Source: JALHST01 sp963798435
GTDB lineage: Bacteria > Bacteroidota > Bacteroidia > Flavobacteriales > Flavobacteriaceae
DNA: 64,000 nt
Direction of reading: 5' to 3'
NCBI GenBank assembly: GCA_963798435.1
Contig: CAWCTF010000004.1
Span: 434,001 to 498,000 of the forward strand
Notes under the pieces: model-generated
What the model was told of the DNA's origin: nothing
Database searches by the model: none
The model's input: only the letters and a program-made list of their open reading frames with translations
Made by a program: the position numbers and the translations under genes
Part shown: positions 26,581 through 36,145 of the stretch, in pieces
Numbering within the stretch: position 1 is the first letter of the stretch
Layout of the letters: each line of letters starts with the position of its first letter

Positions 26581-28341
26581 ATGCTAAAAATCGTACTCTT
26601 AGGCGGGTATCTTCTTCTTTGCGGATCGACTCAGCTATTTGCGCAACAAAAGACCTATTGCAACCCGATCAACATCGATTATGGGTATACTCCCATCCCA
26701 AATTTCGCTACCCAAGGAAAACATCGGGCGACGGCAGATCCTGTGATCGTAAACTTTAAAGGGCACTATTTTCTTTTTTCCACGAACCAATGGGGATATT
26801 GGTGGAGCGATGATATGCTGCATTGGAATTTTATTCCCAGAAGATTCCTTTTACCCCAGCACCAGGTATATGATGAACTTTGTGCCCCGGCCGTTTTCGC
26901 GATGAAGGACGCCCTTTATGTCATTGGCTCGACCCACGGGCCCACCTTCCCCATTTGGAAAAGTAAAAACCCAACGGTCGACGCCTGGGAGATTGCCGTC
27001 GACTCGCTCAAAGTGGGCGCCTGGGACCCTGGTATACTCTATGACGAAGAAAAAGACAAGCTCTTTTTATATTGGGGATCTAGCAATGAATTTCCGCTTC
27101 TAGGTACCGAATTGAATACCAAGACACTTCAGTCAAATGGCTATGTAAAGCCCTTGCTTACCTTGCACCCAGAGGATCATGGCTGGGAGCGTTTTGGTGA
27201 ATATAACGACAATACCTTTTTACAACCCTTTATGGAAGGCGCCTGGGTCACTAAATACCATGACAAATACTATTTACAATACGGTGCCCCGGCAACTGAA
27301 TTCAGTGGCTATGCCGATGGGGTATATGTGAGTAATGACCCCCTCGAAGGATTTAGCTATCAAGCGCATAATCCGTTTTCCTATAAGCCCGGGGGGTTTG
27401 CAAGGGGCGCGGGCCATGGCGCCACCTATCAGGATAATTTTGGGCAATGGTGGCATGTTTCTACGGTGGTCCTGGGACAGAAGAATAATTTTGAACGAAG
27501 GATCGGGATTTGGCCGGCTGGCTTCGACAAAGACGATGTGTTGTACTGCAATACGGCATATGGCGATTATCCGACGTATTTACCGAGGGAAAAAGTAGAC
27601 CATCTCAACGGCCTATTTTCAGGCTGGATGTTGTTGAACTATAACAAACCCGTACAAGTATCCTCTACCTTGGGCGGCTATCAGCCCAACTTTGCGGTCG
27701 ATGAGGATATGAAAACCTATTGGTCGGCCAAAACCGGCAATTCAGGGGAGTGGCTTCAGACTGATTTGGGGGAAATCTCGACCCTGCGTGCCATCCAGAT
27801 TAATTATGCCGATCAAGATGCCGAATTTTTGGGAAAGAGCGAAGGGGTCTATCACCAATATAAAATCTGGGCCTCGAACGATGGCAAAAAATGGAAGATA
27901 CTAATCGACAAAAGCCAAAATACGTCGGATGTGCCCCATGACTATATAGAATTAGAAGTCCCGGTCAAAGCACGTTATCTTAAGCTTGAAAACCTAAAAA
28001 TGCCCACTGGGAAGTTCGCCCTAAGTGGTTTCAGGGTCTTTGGCAAAGGCAATGGGGACGCACCTTCGGTCGTCGACGATTTCATTGTACTGCGGGCCGA
28101 TCCCAAAAAATATGGCGAACGGCGCAGCGCCTGGTTAAAATGGCGGCAGAACGATACCGCAGACGGCTATGTCATTTATTTTGGCAAATCGCCCGATAAA
28201 CTCTATGGCAGTATCATGGTGTATGGTAAGAACGACTATTTCTTCACTGGCATGGACCGCACCGACCGTTATTATTTTCAGATCGAGGCCTTTAACAATA
28301 ACGGTATTTCCCAAAAAACGAAGGTGTTAATCGTAGAGTAG
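26581..28341 (+). CDS. Secreted GH43-like glycosidase with discoidin (F5/8 type C) domain
   Basis: Start chosen at the ATG at 26581, giving a clean signal peptide (LKIVLLGGYLLLCGSTQLFA, cleavage before QQ); an in-frame GTG at 26524 would add 19 residues. Residues 25-340 form a five-bladed propeller of GH43 type, with RATADPVIVN (general base D53), GAWDPGILYD and EGAWVTKYH. About 345-480 is a F5/8 type C / CBM32-like domain (SSTLGGYQPNFAVDEDMKTY, LQTDLGEISTLRAIQINYAD), and the last 90 residues look like a fibronectin III-type fold. Likely cleaves arabinose, xylose or galactose linkages outside the cell. Length 586 aa. Confidence 0.85.
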   Translation: MLKIVLLGGYLLLCGSTQLFAQQKTYCNPINIDYGYTPIPNFATQGKHRATADPVIVNFKGHYFLFSTNQWGYWWSDDMLHWNFIPRRFLLPQHQVYDELCAPAVFAMKDALYVIGSTHGPTFPIWKSKNPTVDAWEIAVDSLKVGAWDPGILYDEEKDKLFLYWGSSNEFPLLGTELNTKTLQSNGYVKPLLTLHPEDHGWERFGEYNDNTFLQPFMEGAWVTKYHDKYYLQYGAPATEFSGYADGVYVSNDPLEGFSYQAHNPFSYKPGGFARGAGHGATYQDNFGQWWHVSTVVLGQKNNFERRIGIWPAGFDKDDVLYCNTAYGDYPTYLPREKVDHLNGLFSGWMLLNYNKPVQVSSTLGGYQPNFAVDEDMKTYWSAKTGNSGEWLQTDLGEISTLRAIQINYADQDAEFLGKSEGVYHQYKIWASNDGKKWKILIDKSQNTSDVPHDYIELEVPVKARYLKLENLKMPTGKFALSGFRVFGKGNGDAPSVVDDFIVLRADPKKYGERRSAWLKWRQNDTADGYVIYFGKSPDKLYGSIMVYGKNDYFFTGMDRTDRYYFQIEAFNNNGISQKTKVLIVE

Positions 28342-28416
28342 GAAGCCTAGATTCTAATTGCACTTTTCCAGCGTTATGCGTATTGTTTACGGCCAAGCAT
28401 AATTTGGCCCGGATGC

Positions 28417-29793
28417 TCAATCTCCAAGGGACGTCATAGTTAATGGAAATTCCCCTTTGAGCATTTTAATTACGTTCAACATTGAACGGCCATCGTGGTA
28501 GTTCGCCTTCCAGATCTGGGCCTTGGCCCGTTTTTCTGCTTCCGGACTACTATCTAACCCTGCATCGTACCACCCGCCGTATTGGTGGTCGATCAGATAC
28601 GAATTAATATAGGTCCATTGCTTTTTAAATAAGTCGTAATAACGAGTTTCCTGAGGGTGTAATTGCGAGAGTAACAGAAGCGCGTTGAGCCCCTCGGCCT
28701 CCGTCCACCATACTTTTTCCCTGTTTTCGATGGTACGGGAACCATCATTCTGATAGTATCCACCATCATAAAACCCGCCATTCTCGGAATCCCAACCCCA
28801 TTCAAGTGCATGATCGACCATTTTTTTCGCTTTTATGCCGGTAATCGTATCATTTTTAAGGCCCAAAGTGTGCGACGCTTCCAATAACAAAAAAGCGGTC
28901 TCCACATCATGTCCAAAAGAGACATGATCGAGATAGAAGTTCTGTCTTCTATAAACTTCCGAAGAATCACGGAACGATACCGGGGTCCAATCCCTTTGCA
29001 AGTGCAAGGTCAAATAGCCCTTTTCTGTGGTGATCGTATCGCGTATCAGGTAAAAAAGTTCTTCCAAACGTTCTCGTACCAAGGGATTTGGCCATGCGCT
29101 GTACAGGGCGGTAAAGCTTTCCAATAGATGGATCGAGGAGTTTTGGTCTTTCCAATCTTTTCGAATAAAATTATCATAATCGTGATCATTTTCGGTGATA
29201 TCGAGCATCCAAGAACCGTCTTGTTTCAAAACATCAAAATACCCCTTGTAAACGGTATCGTAGGCATGCTCCTCGAGCCAATAAAACGTCTTTTTGGCCA
29301 ATTCAAGGGCAGTGGTGTCTTTTGAAACCACCGAATAGGTTGCAAGGGCGTAGATGGCAAAGGCGTTTCCATAGGTACTTTTATTCGTTGATAGACGCTT
29401 TAATCGCGTCCCTTCAAAGCCGATTAAGGTGTTAAACCCGCCATACAAGGAATCCCACATATGGTCCCGCAGAAATTGATATCCATGGTTCGCGATTTTT
29501 GCATAGCGTTCGTCTTTATAAAAAAGTGCAAGCTGGGAAGCCGTCCAGATATGACGCGCCTGGCTAACGATCATTTTTTGCTGTTTCCCAACTCGGTCCC
29601 ATTTGTAATTGAAATCGGACCAATAGCCCCCGTTGACCGTATCGAGTACTCTAGGATACCAGACTTCGGCCAATTCGTGCAAGGCAATTTCAATATTGGG
29701 CAGTAGTTCTTCTTTGCGTATGGCGGCTTTTTTGTCTTGCTGATTACATGAAAGGGTAAGAATTAGCGCCATATACAATAAATATCTTGGCAT
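28417..29793 (-). CDS. AGE family epimerase/isomerase, lipoprotein
   Basis: Using the ATG at 29793, the protein is 458 aa with a lipoprotein signal (PRYLLYMALILTLSCNQQ); an in-frame ATG nine codons upstream exists. The body is an (alpha/alpha)6 barrel of the N-acylglucosamine 2-epimerase / cellobiose 2-epimerase group: VSQARHIWTASQLALF, YGNAFAIYALATYSVVSKD, NQNSS-like histidine regions and WWTEAEGLNALLLLSQ. Related proteins epimerise glucose to mannose ends of disaccharides. A lipid-anchored, exported version next to GH43 suggests acting on released oligosaccharides. Substrate not determinable. Confidence 0.85.
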   Translation of the reverse strand: MPRYLLYMALILTLSCNQQDKKAAIRKEELLPNIEIALHELAEVWYPRVLDTVNGGYWSDFNYKWDRVGKQQKMIVSQARHIWTASQLALFYKDERYAKIANHGYQFLRDHMWDSLYGGFNTLIGFEGTRLKRLSTNKSTYGNAFAIYALATYSVVSKDTTALELAKKTFYWLEEHAYDTVYKGYFDVLKQDGSWMLDITENDHDYDNFIRKDWKDQNSSIHLLESFTALYSAWPNPLVRERLEELFYLIRDTITTEKGYLTLHLQRDWTPVSFRDSSEVYRRQNFYLDHVSFGHDVETAFLLLEASHTLGLKNDTITGIKAKKMVDHALEWGWDSENGGFYDGGYYQNDGSRTIENREKVWWTEAEGLNALLLLSQLHPQETRYYDLFKKQWTYINSYLIDHQYGGWYDAGLDSSPEAEKRAKAQIWKANYHDGRSMLNVIKMLKGEFPLTMTSLGD

Positions 29794-30085
29794 CGTACAC
29801 CTTGGTGGAAAAGGTTTCATAGATGTTCACTAAAATTACAAGAATCCTAAAGCTACATAATGTAGTTGGGTTTGAGTACTTCCTCGGTTAAAAAAATAAA
29901 TTTTACAATGACTTGAAACAGGAGTAGGAAGTCTGTTTTGTTGTTGACCTTCTGAGCAGGAAGCCCTTTGAAACCTATAAGAATTTGGTTAAATAATGAA
30001 TCGGGGATTATATGATTCACTCGTCTTTTCACAACAAATATTGTTCGACCATTGCACTTCCCACTTTGTATTTCGTTCTTCCGAT

Positions 30086-30841
30086 TTATCGGAACAAGAT
30101 TAAAATCGCGCCGAGGGCGGTCAGAACGAGGATCATTCTTCGATAGAACGTTTCCTTGATGATCTTTACCAGGCGTACCCCGACCAATAGGCCTAGAAAC
30201 ACCCCAGGCGCCAGCTTCAGATTGATAAGCAAAGTTTGAGGTGTAATCGTTTCCCATACAAAAATATGGAAGGGGAGCTTGAAGATATTGACGATGAAAA
30301 ACAGCCAAGCAGAGGTACCGATAAATTGGTTTTTCTGGAATCGCATGGCGAGAAAAAAGATATTGGCAAAAGCCCCTGCCAGATTGCCGATCATGGTGGT
30401 AATGCCAGCCATGACGCCCATAAAGCCGCTAAATACCCAATGTGTGGGCACCGATTGGGATTTTCTTTTTTCCCAACCGAACATAATAAGGACGCTCAAT
30501 AGGATGATCAGGGCCATTCCGAATTTAAAGGTCCGCTCATCAAGGTCCTTGCCAATAAGCACCCCGAACAAAACACCCGCCAACATCCACGGAAGAAACT
30601 TAAAAATGTATTTCCACTGAGCATGCCGGTTGTAGTAGATGACCGCGAAAATATCACCTAAGATCAACAAGGGTACAATGATGCCCGTTGATTCCCTTGC
30701 ACCAAAAGCCAGCGCCATCAAGGTTACCAATAAAACATCGATCCCTTTTAAGCCGGCCTTGGTTACCCCCAACACAAAGGCGGAGGCAAAGGCGAGTACC
30801 CAAGTGGTGAAGGAAGGCTCAGAAGCTATGGCTAAAGACAC
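30086..30841 (-). CDS. TauE/SafE family sulfite exporter-like permease
   Basis: 251 aa with eight hydrophobic segments in two repeats, each containing the family's glycine-rich half: ASAFVLGVTKAGLKGIDVLL and GVMAGITTMIGNLAGAFANI. Inner membrane. TauE/SafE proteins export sulfite, sulfoacetate and other organic anions, but most are uncharacterised. It is transcribed divergently from the sodium/solute symporter, starting only 77 bp from it. Specificity unknown. Confidence 0.92.
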   Translation of the reverse strand: MSLAIASEPSFTTWVLAFASAFVLGVTKAGLKGIDVLLVTLMALAFGARESTGIIVPLLILGDIFAVIYYNRHAQWKYIFKFLPWMLAGVLFGVLIGKDLDERTFKFGMALIILLSVLIMFGWEKRKSQSVPTHWVFSGFMGVMAGITTMIGNLAGAFANIFFLAMRFQKNQFIGTSAWLFFIVNIFKLPFHIFVWETITPQTLLINLKLAPGVFLGLLVGVRLVKIIKETFYRRMILVLTALGAILILFR

Positions 30842-30918
30842 AGATGAGGTTTAGTGGTCAAAAGTCAAAAGTATGCCAAAAAATAATATCTTTATCATGC
30901 GACCAAAAAACCAAAATT

Positions 30919-32730
30919 ATGGAATTAAGCACCTTTGATTATAGTTTTATAATTGTATTCTTTACCGTTGTCTTAGGCGTCGGAATCTATGTTTCTAAAA
31001 AATCGGGAAAAGACTCCAACGAATATTTTCTTTCGGGAAGAACCATGCCCTGGTGGCTGTTGGGCCTCTCGATGGTGGCAACCACGTTTTCGACCGATAC
31101 GCCGAATTTGGTAACCGATATCGTGCGTACCAATGGGGTTTCGGGCAACTGGGTCTGGTGGGCATTTTTGCTCACAGGGCTTTTGACGGTGTTCGTATAT
31201 GCCAAGTTATGGCGGCGATCTAACGTGCATACCGATCTTGAATTCTATGAGATGCGCTATGGGGGTGCTACTGCGAGCTTTTTACGAAAATTCCGTGCAG
31301 TTTATTTAGGAGGCCTTTTCAATATCATTACCATGGCGTCGGTAACGTTAGCCGCAATCAAGATTGGCGGTATTATGTTAGGCCTCGAACCTTGGGAGAC
31401 CGTGGTAGGCGCAGGACTGATTACGGTTTCCTTTAGTGCTCTGGGAGGTTTTAAAGGGGTGGTCTATACTGATTTTATATTGTTCTTCGTTGCCATGTCC
31501 GGAGCCATAGGTGCGGCGTATTATTTGGTAAATATCCCTGAGGTGGGGGGCATTCATGCCCTGATGGAACATGAGGCAGTGGCGTCGAAACTCAATATCC
31601 TACCTGATTTTAGTAACAAAAAAGCCTTGGTAACCTTGTTTATAATTCCTTTGGCAGTGCAATGGTGGAGTTCTTGGTATCCTGGTGCTGAACCAGGTGG
31701 CGGTGGGTATATCGCCCAGCGGATGTTGGCCGCCAAGAATGAGAACCATGCCATTGGCGCGACCTTCTTTTTTAATATTATGCATTATGCATTGCGACCA
31801 TGGCCATGGATATTGGTGGCGTTGGCATCGTTGGTAGTCTACCCTGATATTGCAAGTATCCACGAAGCATTTCCGAACATTGCCGAAAGTAAGTTGGGGA
31901 ACGATCTGGCCTATTCGGCCATGTTGACCAAACTGCCAAGCGGCCTTTTGGGGCTGGTACTGGCTTCCTTGGTAGCCGCTTATATGAGCACGATTTCAAC
32001 CCAGCTGAACTGGGGGTCTTCCTATATCGTTTTCGATTTTTACAAACAGCAGATCAATCCGAAAGCGACTGAAAAACAAATGGTGGCCGTAGGACGGCTC
32101 TCAACCGTGATCCTTATGGTTTTAAGTGCGCTGTTCGCACTTTTATTGGAAAATGCACTACAAATATTTGCTATTTTACTAACCTTCGGCGCAGGTACCG
32201 GCCTGATTTTCATCTTGCGCTGGTTTTGGTGGCGTATCAATGCCTGGAGTGAGATTGCCGCCATGTTCGCGTCGGGAATTCTATCGATGATATTAGCATT
32301 TAGCTCCTTACGGCCTTTCTTATTCGATCCCGTTACCGGCAAATTGCCCGATTGGGCCGAATATCCTTTTGTAGTAGTAGTAACCACCATTATTTGGTTG
32401 ATTGCCACTTTTGTAACCCAGCCAGAATCGAAGGATACCCTGAGGTCTTTTTATAAAAAAATACAACCAGGAGGCCCCGGGTGGTCGAAGGTTGTAAACG
32501 AAGCGGAAGCCGATAATGTAGATATCGTCGATACCAAGGAAAAATGGAGTGTACCTTCAGGAATCACCGCCATGCTTTTGGGTTGTGTCCTGATTTATTC
32601 GATTATGTTCGCCACAGGCTATTGGATCTATGGTAGAACAACCCAGGCAATCGTTTTGACCTTCATTGCCATTATTTCCGGCTTCCTGCTGATCAAGGCA
32701 TGGAATCGCATGAAAGGGCATCTATTATAG
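30919..32730 (+). CDS. Sodium/solute symporter (SSS family)
   Basis: Start taken at ATG 30919 (MELSTFDYSFIIVFFTVVLG), which begins the first membrane helix; the frame is open 25 codons further upstream, without protein character. 603 aa, about 13-14 helices. SSS features: YFLSGRTMPWWLLGLSMVAT near the N-terminus with the Na+-site FSTDTPNL, then LGGFKGVVYTDFILFFVAMS and YMSTISTQLNWGSSY. Homologues in carbohydrate clusters import sugars or sugar acids, which would fit the nearby GH43 and epimerase, but the substrate is not shown by the sequence. Confidence 0.92.
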   Translation: MELSTFDYSFIIVFFTVVLGVGIYVSKKSGKDSNEYFLSGRTMPWWLLGLSMVATTFSTDTPNLVTDIVRTNGVSGNWVWWAFLLTGLLTVFVYAKLWRRSNVHTDLEFYEMRYGGATASFLRKFRAVYLGGLFNIITMASVTLAAIKIGGIMLGLEPWETVVGAGLITVSFSALGGFKGVVYTDFILFFVAMSGAIGAAYYLVNIPEVGGIHALMEHEAVASKLNILPDFSNKKALVTLFIIPLAVQWWSSWYPGAEPGGGGYIAQRMLAAKNENHAIGATFFFNIMHYALRPWPWILVALASLVVYPDIASIHEAFPNIAESKLGNDLAYSAMLTKLPSGLLGLVLASLVAAYMSTISTQLNWGSSYIVFDFYKQQINPKATEKQMVAVGRLSTVILMVLSALFALLLENALQIFAILLTFGAGTGLIFILRWFWWRINAWSEIAAMFASGILSMILAFSSLRPFLFDPVTGKLPDWAEYPFVVVVTTIIWLIATFVTQPESKDTLRSFYKKIQPGGPGWSKVVNEAEADNVDIVDTKEKWSVPSGITAMLLGCVLIYSIMFATGYWIYGRTTQAIVLTFIAIISGFLLIKAWNRMKGHLL

Positions 32731-32767
32731 CGTTAATTTCCAAGAGTTTTGAAAATTCTTGAAATAT

Positions 32768-33178
32768 ATGGAAGCGGGATACTCTAAAACTTCCCTAAGC
32801 AAAAAGCTAGGCATAAAAGAGGGGTTTAAAATAATCGTATATAACCCTCCGGATTACTATTTTGATCTATTCGAGGATTTACCTGACCAAGTCATAAGAC
32901 TTGAGAAGTTCGAAAACGGGAAGGCTGATTTTGTGCATGTTTTTTGTACACGGGTAGAAGAATTGGAAGGTGTTTTGTCAAAACATATCGCGGCGCTAAA
33001 GTTAAATGGCGCCTTATGGGTCAGCTGGCCCAAAGGAGCTTCGAAGTTGCCAACCGACCTCAATAGGGACCTAATTCGAGATCGTGTTTTGAAAACGGGA
33101 TTGGTCGATATCAAAGTGGCAGCGATCGATACTGTTTGGAGCGGATTGAAATTTGTATATCGATTGAAAAATAGATGA
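32768..33178 (+). CDS. DUF3052 family protein
   Basis: 136 aa from the ATG at 32768 (MEAGYSKTSLSKKLGIKEGF); the open frame begins three codons earlier with TTG. DUF3052 features: GIKEGFKIIVYNPPDYYFDL, FVHVFCTRVEELEGVL and LWVSWPKGASKLPTDLNRDL, a small alpha/beta fold of unknown function that is common in Bacteroidetes and Actinobacteria. It follows the symporter by 37 bp and its stop overlaps the ATG of a tiny ORF that repeats its own C-terminus. Confidence 0.85.
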   Translation: MEAGYSKTSLSKKLGIKEGFKIIVYNPPDYYFDLFEDLPDQVIRLEKFENGKADFVHVFCTRVEELEGVLSKHIAALKLNGALWVSWPKGASKLPTDLNRDLIRDRVLKTGLVDIKVAAIDTVWSGLKFVYRLKNR

Positions 33179-33243
33179 AGGAAATCGTATTGAAACTCGG
33201 TACGGTTAAATATGTATACCGTCTTAAGACTAATTCGGTATGA
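33175..33243 (+). pseudogene. 22-codon remnant duplicating the DUF3052 C-terminus
   Basis: ATG overlaps the DUF3052 stop as ATGA. The product ends LGTVKYVYRLKTNSV, matching the DUF3052 end SGLKFVYRLKNR (KxVYRLK shared). It is probably the tail of a lost tandem duplicate rather than a functional peptide gene, though translation by coupling is possible. Confidence 0.35.
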
Positions 33244-33284
33244 TTCTTTTCGCCATATGAAATCAAGACTGTAAAGCCATACGA

Positions 33285-34373
33285 ATGAAAGATAGAATTC
33301 TCTCTGTCGATATTTTCAGGGGACTTACCATCGTCTTAATGATCTTGGTAAATACGCCTGGTACTTGGTCGAGTGTCTATGCCCCTTTCTTGCATGCCGA
33401 ATGGCATGGGTATTCCCCGACAGATCTGGTTTTCCCGTTTTTCCTCTTTATTGTGGGTACTTCAATTGTGTTCGCCTATAAGGACAAGGTGACCAAGGCG
33501 GGGACCTATAAAAAAATATGCCTTCGTAGCCTAAAATTAATCGGCCTCGGCCTGTTTTTGGGGGCGTTTACCTTGACTTTTCCATTTATCAAGGATTTCG
33601 AGTCCATTCGGTTTCCAGGGGTTCTGCAGCGCATCGGGCTGGTATTCTTTTTTGCAGCCCTGCTCTATATAAATTTTAATTGGAAGACCTTGATCGGGAT
33701 TTGCGTAGCGATTTTAATCGGATATTGGTTTTTGATGTGGTTGGTTCCCGTAAACGGAATTCCCTCTACTTTTGATAGGGCCTCCAATAACCTCGCAAAT
33801 TATGTTGATCTCCACCTATTGGGCACCCATATGTGGAAGCCCGATTATGATCCGGAAGGTGTCCTGAGTACCCTGCCTGCCATCTGCAGCGCTCTATTAG
33901 GTATTTTTACTGGACTTATTCTCACTTCGCAACAAACTAAAAAGACCACTTTGATGGTAGGAATCGGAGGCACTTTTTTAATCATCGGCTCGCTTTGGGA
34001 TATGGTATTCCCGATCAACAAGGCCCTGTGGACGAGCAGTTTCGTTTTAGTAAGCGCAGGCTGGGCGAACATGATCCTGGCATTGATCTATTATTTGACC
34101 GATGAGATGGGTATCAAATTCGGAAGTATTTTCAGGTATGCGGGCGCGAATGCCATCGTGGTCTTTTTTTCCGCAAGTTTTATAGGGAAGATCATGGGGA
34201 TGATCAAGGTGCATGATACGGTCTCCTTACATGCCTGGTTCTTCAATACCCTCTATGTGCATGATTTCATGCCCATGCAACTATCCTCGTTACTATATGC
34301 CCTGACCGTTGTGGCTTTTTATGTATTGTTAGCGTACGTACTTTATAAAAAGGGGATTTTCATAAAGGTTTAA
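33285..34373 (+). CDS. NagX/HGSNAT-like acyltransferase family membrane protein (DUF5009)
   Basis: 362 aa, about ten membrane helices. The start LSVDIFRGLTIVLMILVNTP and YSPTDLVFPFFLFIVGTSIV are typical of the heparan-alpha-glucosaminide N-acetyltransferase-like (DUF5009) family, with the lumenal-side histidine in HAEWHGYSPTD. The human relative transfers acetyl groups across the membrane to glucosamine ends; bacterial NagX is found in N-acetylglucosamine utilisation loci. Its proximity to an AGE-family epimerase and a sodium symporter is in keeping with amino-sugar handling, an inference only. Confidence 0.88.
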   Translation: MKDRILSVDIFRGLTIVLMILVNTPGTWSSVYAPFLHAEWHGYSPTDLVFPFFLFIVGTSIVFAYKDKVTKAGTYKKICLRSLKLIGLGLFLGAFTLTFPFIKDFESIRFPGVLQRIGLVFFFAALLYINFNWKTLIGICVAILIGYWFLMWLVPVNGIPSTFDRASNNLANYVDLHLLGTHMWKPDYDPEGVLSTLPAICSALLGIFTGLILTSQQTKKTTLMVGIGGTFLIIGSLWDMVFPINKALWTSSFVLVSAGWANMILALIYYLTDEMGIKFGSIFRYAGANAIVVFFSASFIGKIMGMIKVHDTVSLHAWFFNTLYVHDFMPMQLSSLLYALTVVAFYVLLAYVLYKKGIFIKV

Positions 34374-34447
34374 ATAGCGAAAGCACTCGTAGTGCCTAAT
34401 GTACTTATTTTAGCTCCCCCGTTTTCGCCAATTTAGAGCGGGTGATT

Positions 34448-35284
34448 CTAGAGGCTACCATTTTTTCCCGCTTGTTCAATAGGGAATGCCCATTCGATGA
34501 ATTCTGGGAGAATCGCCGCCCAAGTCGGCAAGTCGTGTTTTCCTCCTTCGATTTCAACATACGTAATATCGTCAGGACCTGAATAGCCCTTAGCTTTTAG
34601 TTCCCGGATCAGGTCAAGGGTATCGTCTATGGCATCGATTATCCCGTTATGATTACGATCCGCGGTCTCGTCTTCGGTGCCGCATTGAAACCAGAATTTT
34701 AGATGTGGGGAAAAGGGGCCTTTTTTGACTACATCAAGGATAATCCTACTGCGGTCGCGAAGATCTTTTTTAACATAGGCCTTTTTGCGCCACCAGAAGG
34801 AACCGCTAAACACCCCGATTTTTCCAAAATGAGAGGCGTGTGTATAGGCAATATCAAAGGCCGATAACCCCCCTAACGATAGCCCACAAAAAACCCAGTC
34901 CTGGCCGTGGTGCGACACCTTGAACTCGTCCCTTAAAAAGGGTATGAATTCGTCCATGATAAATCGTGTATATTCAGGTGCCTTACTGCCCCTACCCTTA
35001 AAATCGGCCGAAACGGCCGTCCCGTATTCCTGGATCCGTTCTTTGCCACATTCAACACCGACATAAATAAAGGGTGCTAAAGCCTTTGATTTGAATGAAG
35101 ACACCAGGGTTTGTTCTAATTGTAGGGCCGAAAAATCCTGACCATCGTTCATCAAAAGCACGGGAAAGCATTTTTCGGCATCCTTGTAATCTGGAGGGGC
35201 TACCAATCGGAAGAGCACCTTTCTTTCCAGGTTTATAGACGAAAAACTTCCCTTGAGACTAATTAGATCTGTTTGAAATTGCAT
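34448..35284 (-). CDS. Esterase-fold protein (Esterase D / Fes type)
   Basis: 278 aa alpha/beta hydrolase, no signal peptide. Nucleophile elbow GLSLGGLSAFD (catalytic Ser), an acid in FQCGTEDETADRNHNG, and the catalytic His in IEGGKHDLPTW. The N-terminal VLLMNDGQDFSALQLE and the whole layout match the COG2382/COG2819 putative esterase group (enterochelin-esterase-like). Divergent from the amidoligase-type cluster with only 119 bp between starts, so possibly co-regulated with it. It could cleave or acylate the cluster's product. Confidence 0.88.
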   Translation of the reverse strand: MQFQTDLISLKGSFSSINLERKVLFRLVAPPDYKDAEKCFPVLLMNDGQDFSALQLEQTLVSSFKSKALAPFIYVGVECGKERIQEYGTAVSADFKGRGSKAPEYTRFIMDEFIPFLRDEFKVSHHGQDWVFCGLSLGGLSAFDIAYTHASHFGKIGVFSGSFWWRKKAYVKKDLRDRSRIILDVVKKGPFSPHLKFWFQCGTEDETADRNHNGIIDAIDDTLDLIRELKAKGYSGPDDITYVEIEGGKHDLPTWAAILPEFIEWAFPIEQAGKNGSL

Positions 35285-35353
35285 GTTCTTGGCTATGGGT
35301 CTGCAAGTATAACGAATCCAAGAAAAAATTATATCGGCATGTAAAAAATAAAT

Positions 35354-35361
35354 TACATTTG
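35354..35361 (+). promoter_or_regulatory. -7 promoter box before the amidoligase-type cluster
   Basis: TACATTTG matches the Bacteroidetes -7 consensus TAnnTTTG exactly, 43 bp before the esterase start codon. No good -33 element (TTG/TTTG) was found at the expected distance, so confidence is limited. Confidence 0.4.
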
Positions 35362-35403
35362 CCGGCTTTAAAAGATTGATAATTAATCATTTTAAGTATA
35401 TTT

Positions 35404-36120
35404 ATGATTATGGCGCCCGTGCAACATTTAACCTATTATTCGAACCACCTAGGTCGAAATATCAATCTAGAAGTTACTGGTCACTGGGGGTATCCCATTT
35501 TGATGTTCCCTTCTTCCGGGGGCCAATTTACACAGAACACCGATTTTGGATTAACAAGTTCGGTGATGCAGTTTATCAAGGAAGGACGCATCAAGCTTTA
35601 TAATGTAGAGTCACTTGACATGCTTAGTTTTTATAACGAAGGGATGGATTCAGGAACGAAGATCCATAATTATGAGCACTACATGCAATTTTTAAAGGAT
35701 GAACTGATTCCGTTTATCCAAAGGGAGTGCAACAGCCACCGCATCGCGACCGCCGGGGTTAGTTTTGGGGGGTATCATGCGGCCAATACGGCTTTTCGAT
35801 TTCCAGACCTTGTATCCCATTTATTTTCGATGAGCGGGGTATTCAATATCCGGAATATGACACCCTTATCCGATGATATCCGCATTTATTACAATTGCCC
35901 AGATGAGTTTATGCAAAATGAGGAAGGTTGGAAGTATCACCACATGCAAATTGTTCTGAGCACCTCCGATTGGGATATCTGTAAACCCAAGAACCAGCAT
36001 ATGGGGGGTATCTTAGATGCTAAGGGCATCCCCTATTGGTATGATGAAAAAAAATGGATTGAACACGATTGGCCACTCTGGAAGCTGGTTTTTCCGGAGT
36101 ATATGGCCCGATATTTTTAA
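35404..36120 (+). CDS. Esterase family protein (COG4947-like)
   Basis: 238 aa alpha/beta hydrolase. Nucleophile elbow AGVSFGGYHAANTAF holds the catalytic Ser; the C-terminal KWIEHDWPLWKLVFPEYMAR supplies the His. Early GHWGYPILMFPSSGGQFTQN and the following acidic loop are typical of this small cytoplasmic subfamily. First gene of a plus-strand run: 25 bp ahead of the ATP-grasp gene, then a carboxylate-amine ligase and a glutamine amidotransferase. Its steady neighbour role suggests hydrolysis of an ester or amide in that pathway. Substrate unknown. Confidence 0.88.
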   Translation: MIMAPVQHLTYYSNHLGRNINLEVTGHWGYPILMFPSSGGQFTQNTDFGLTSSVMQFIKEGRIKLYNVESLDMLSFYNEGMDSGTKIHNYEHYMQFLKDELIPFIQRECNSHRIATAGVSFGGYHAANTAFRFPDLVSHLFSMSGVFNIRNMTPLSDDIRIYYNCPDEFMQNEEGWKYHHMQIVLSTSDWDICKPKNQHMGGILDAKGIPYWYDEKKWIEHDWPLWKLVFPEYMARYF

Positions 36121-36145
36121 CAACAGTATTTAATATAAAACACAA

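Noticed and set aside
29853..30308. 151-aa minus-strand ORF overlapping the TauE/SafE gene
   Set aside because: It lies in another frame of a clear membrane-protein gene and has no domain character.
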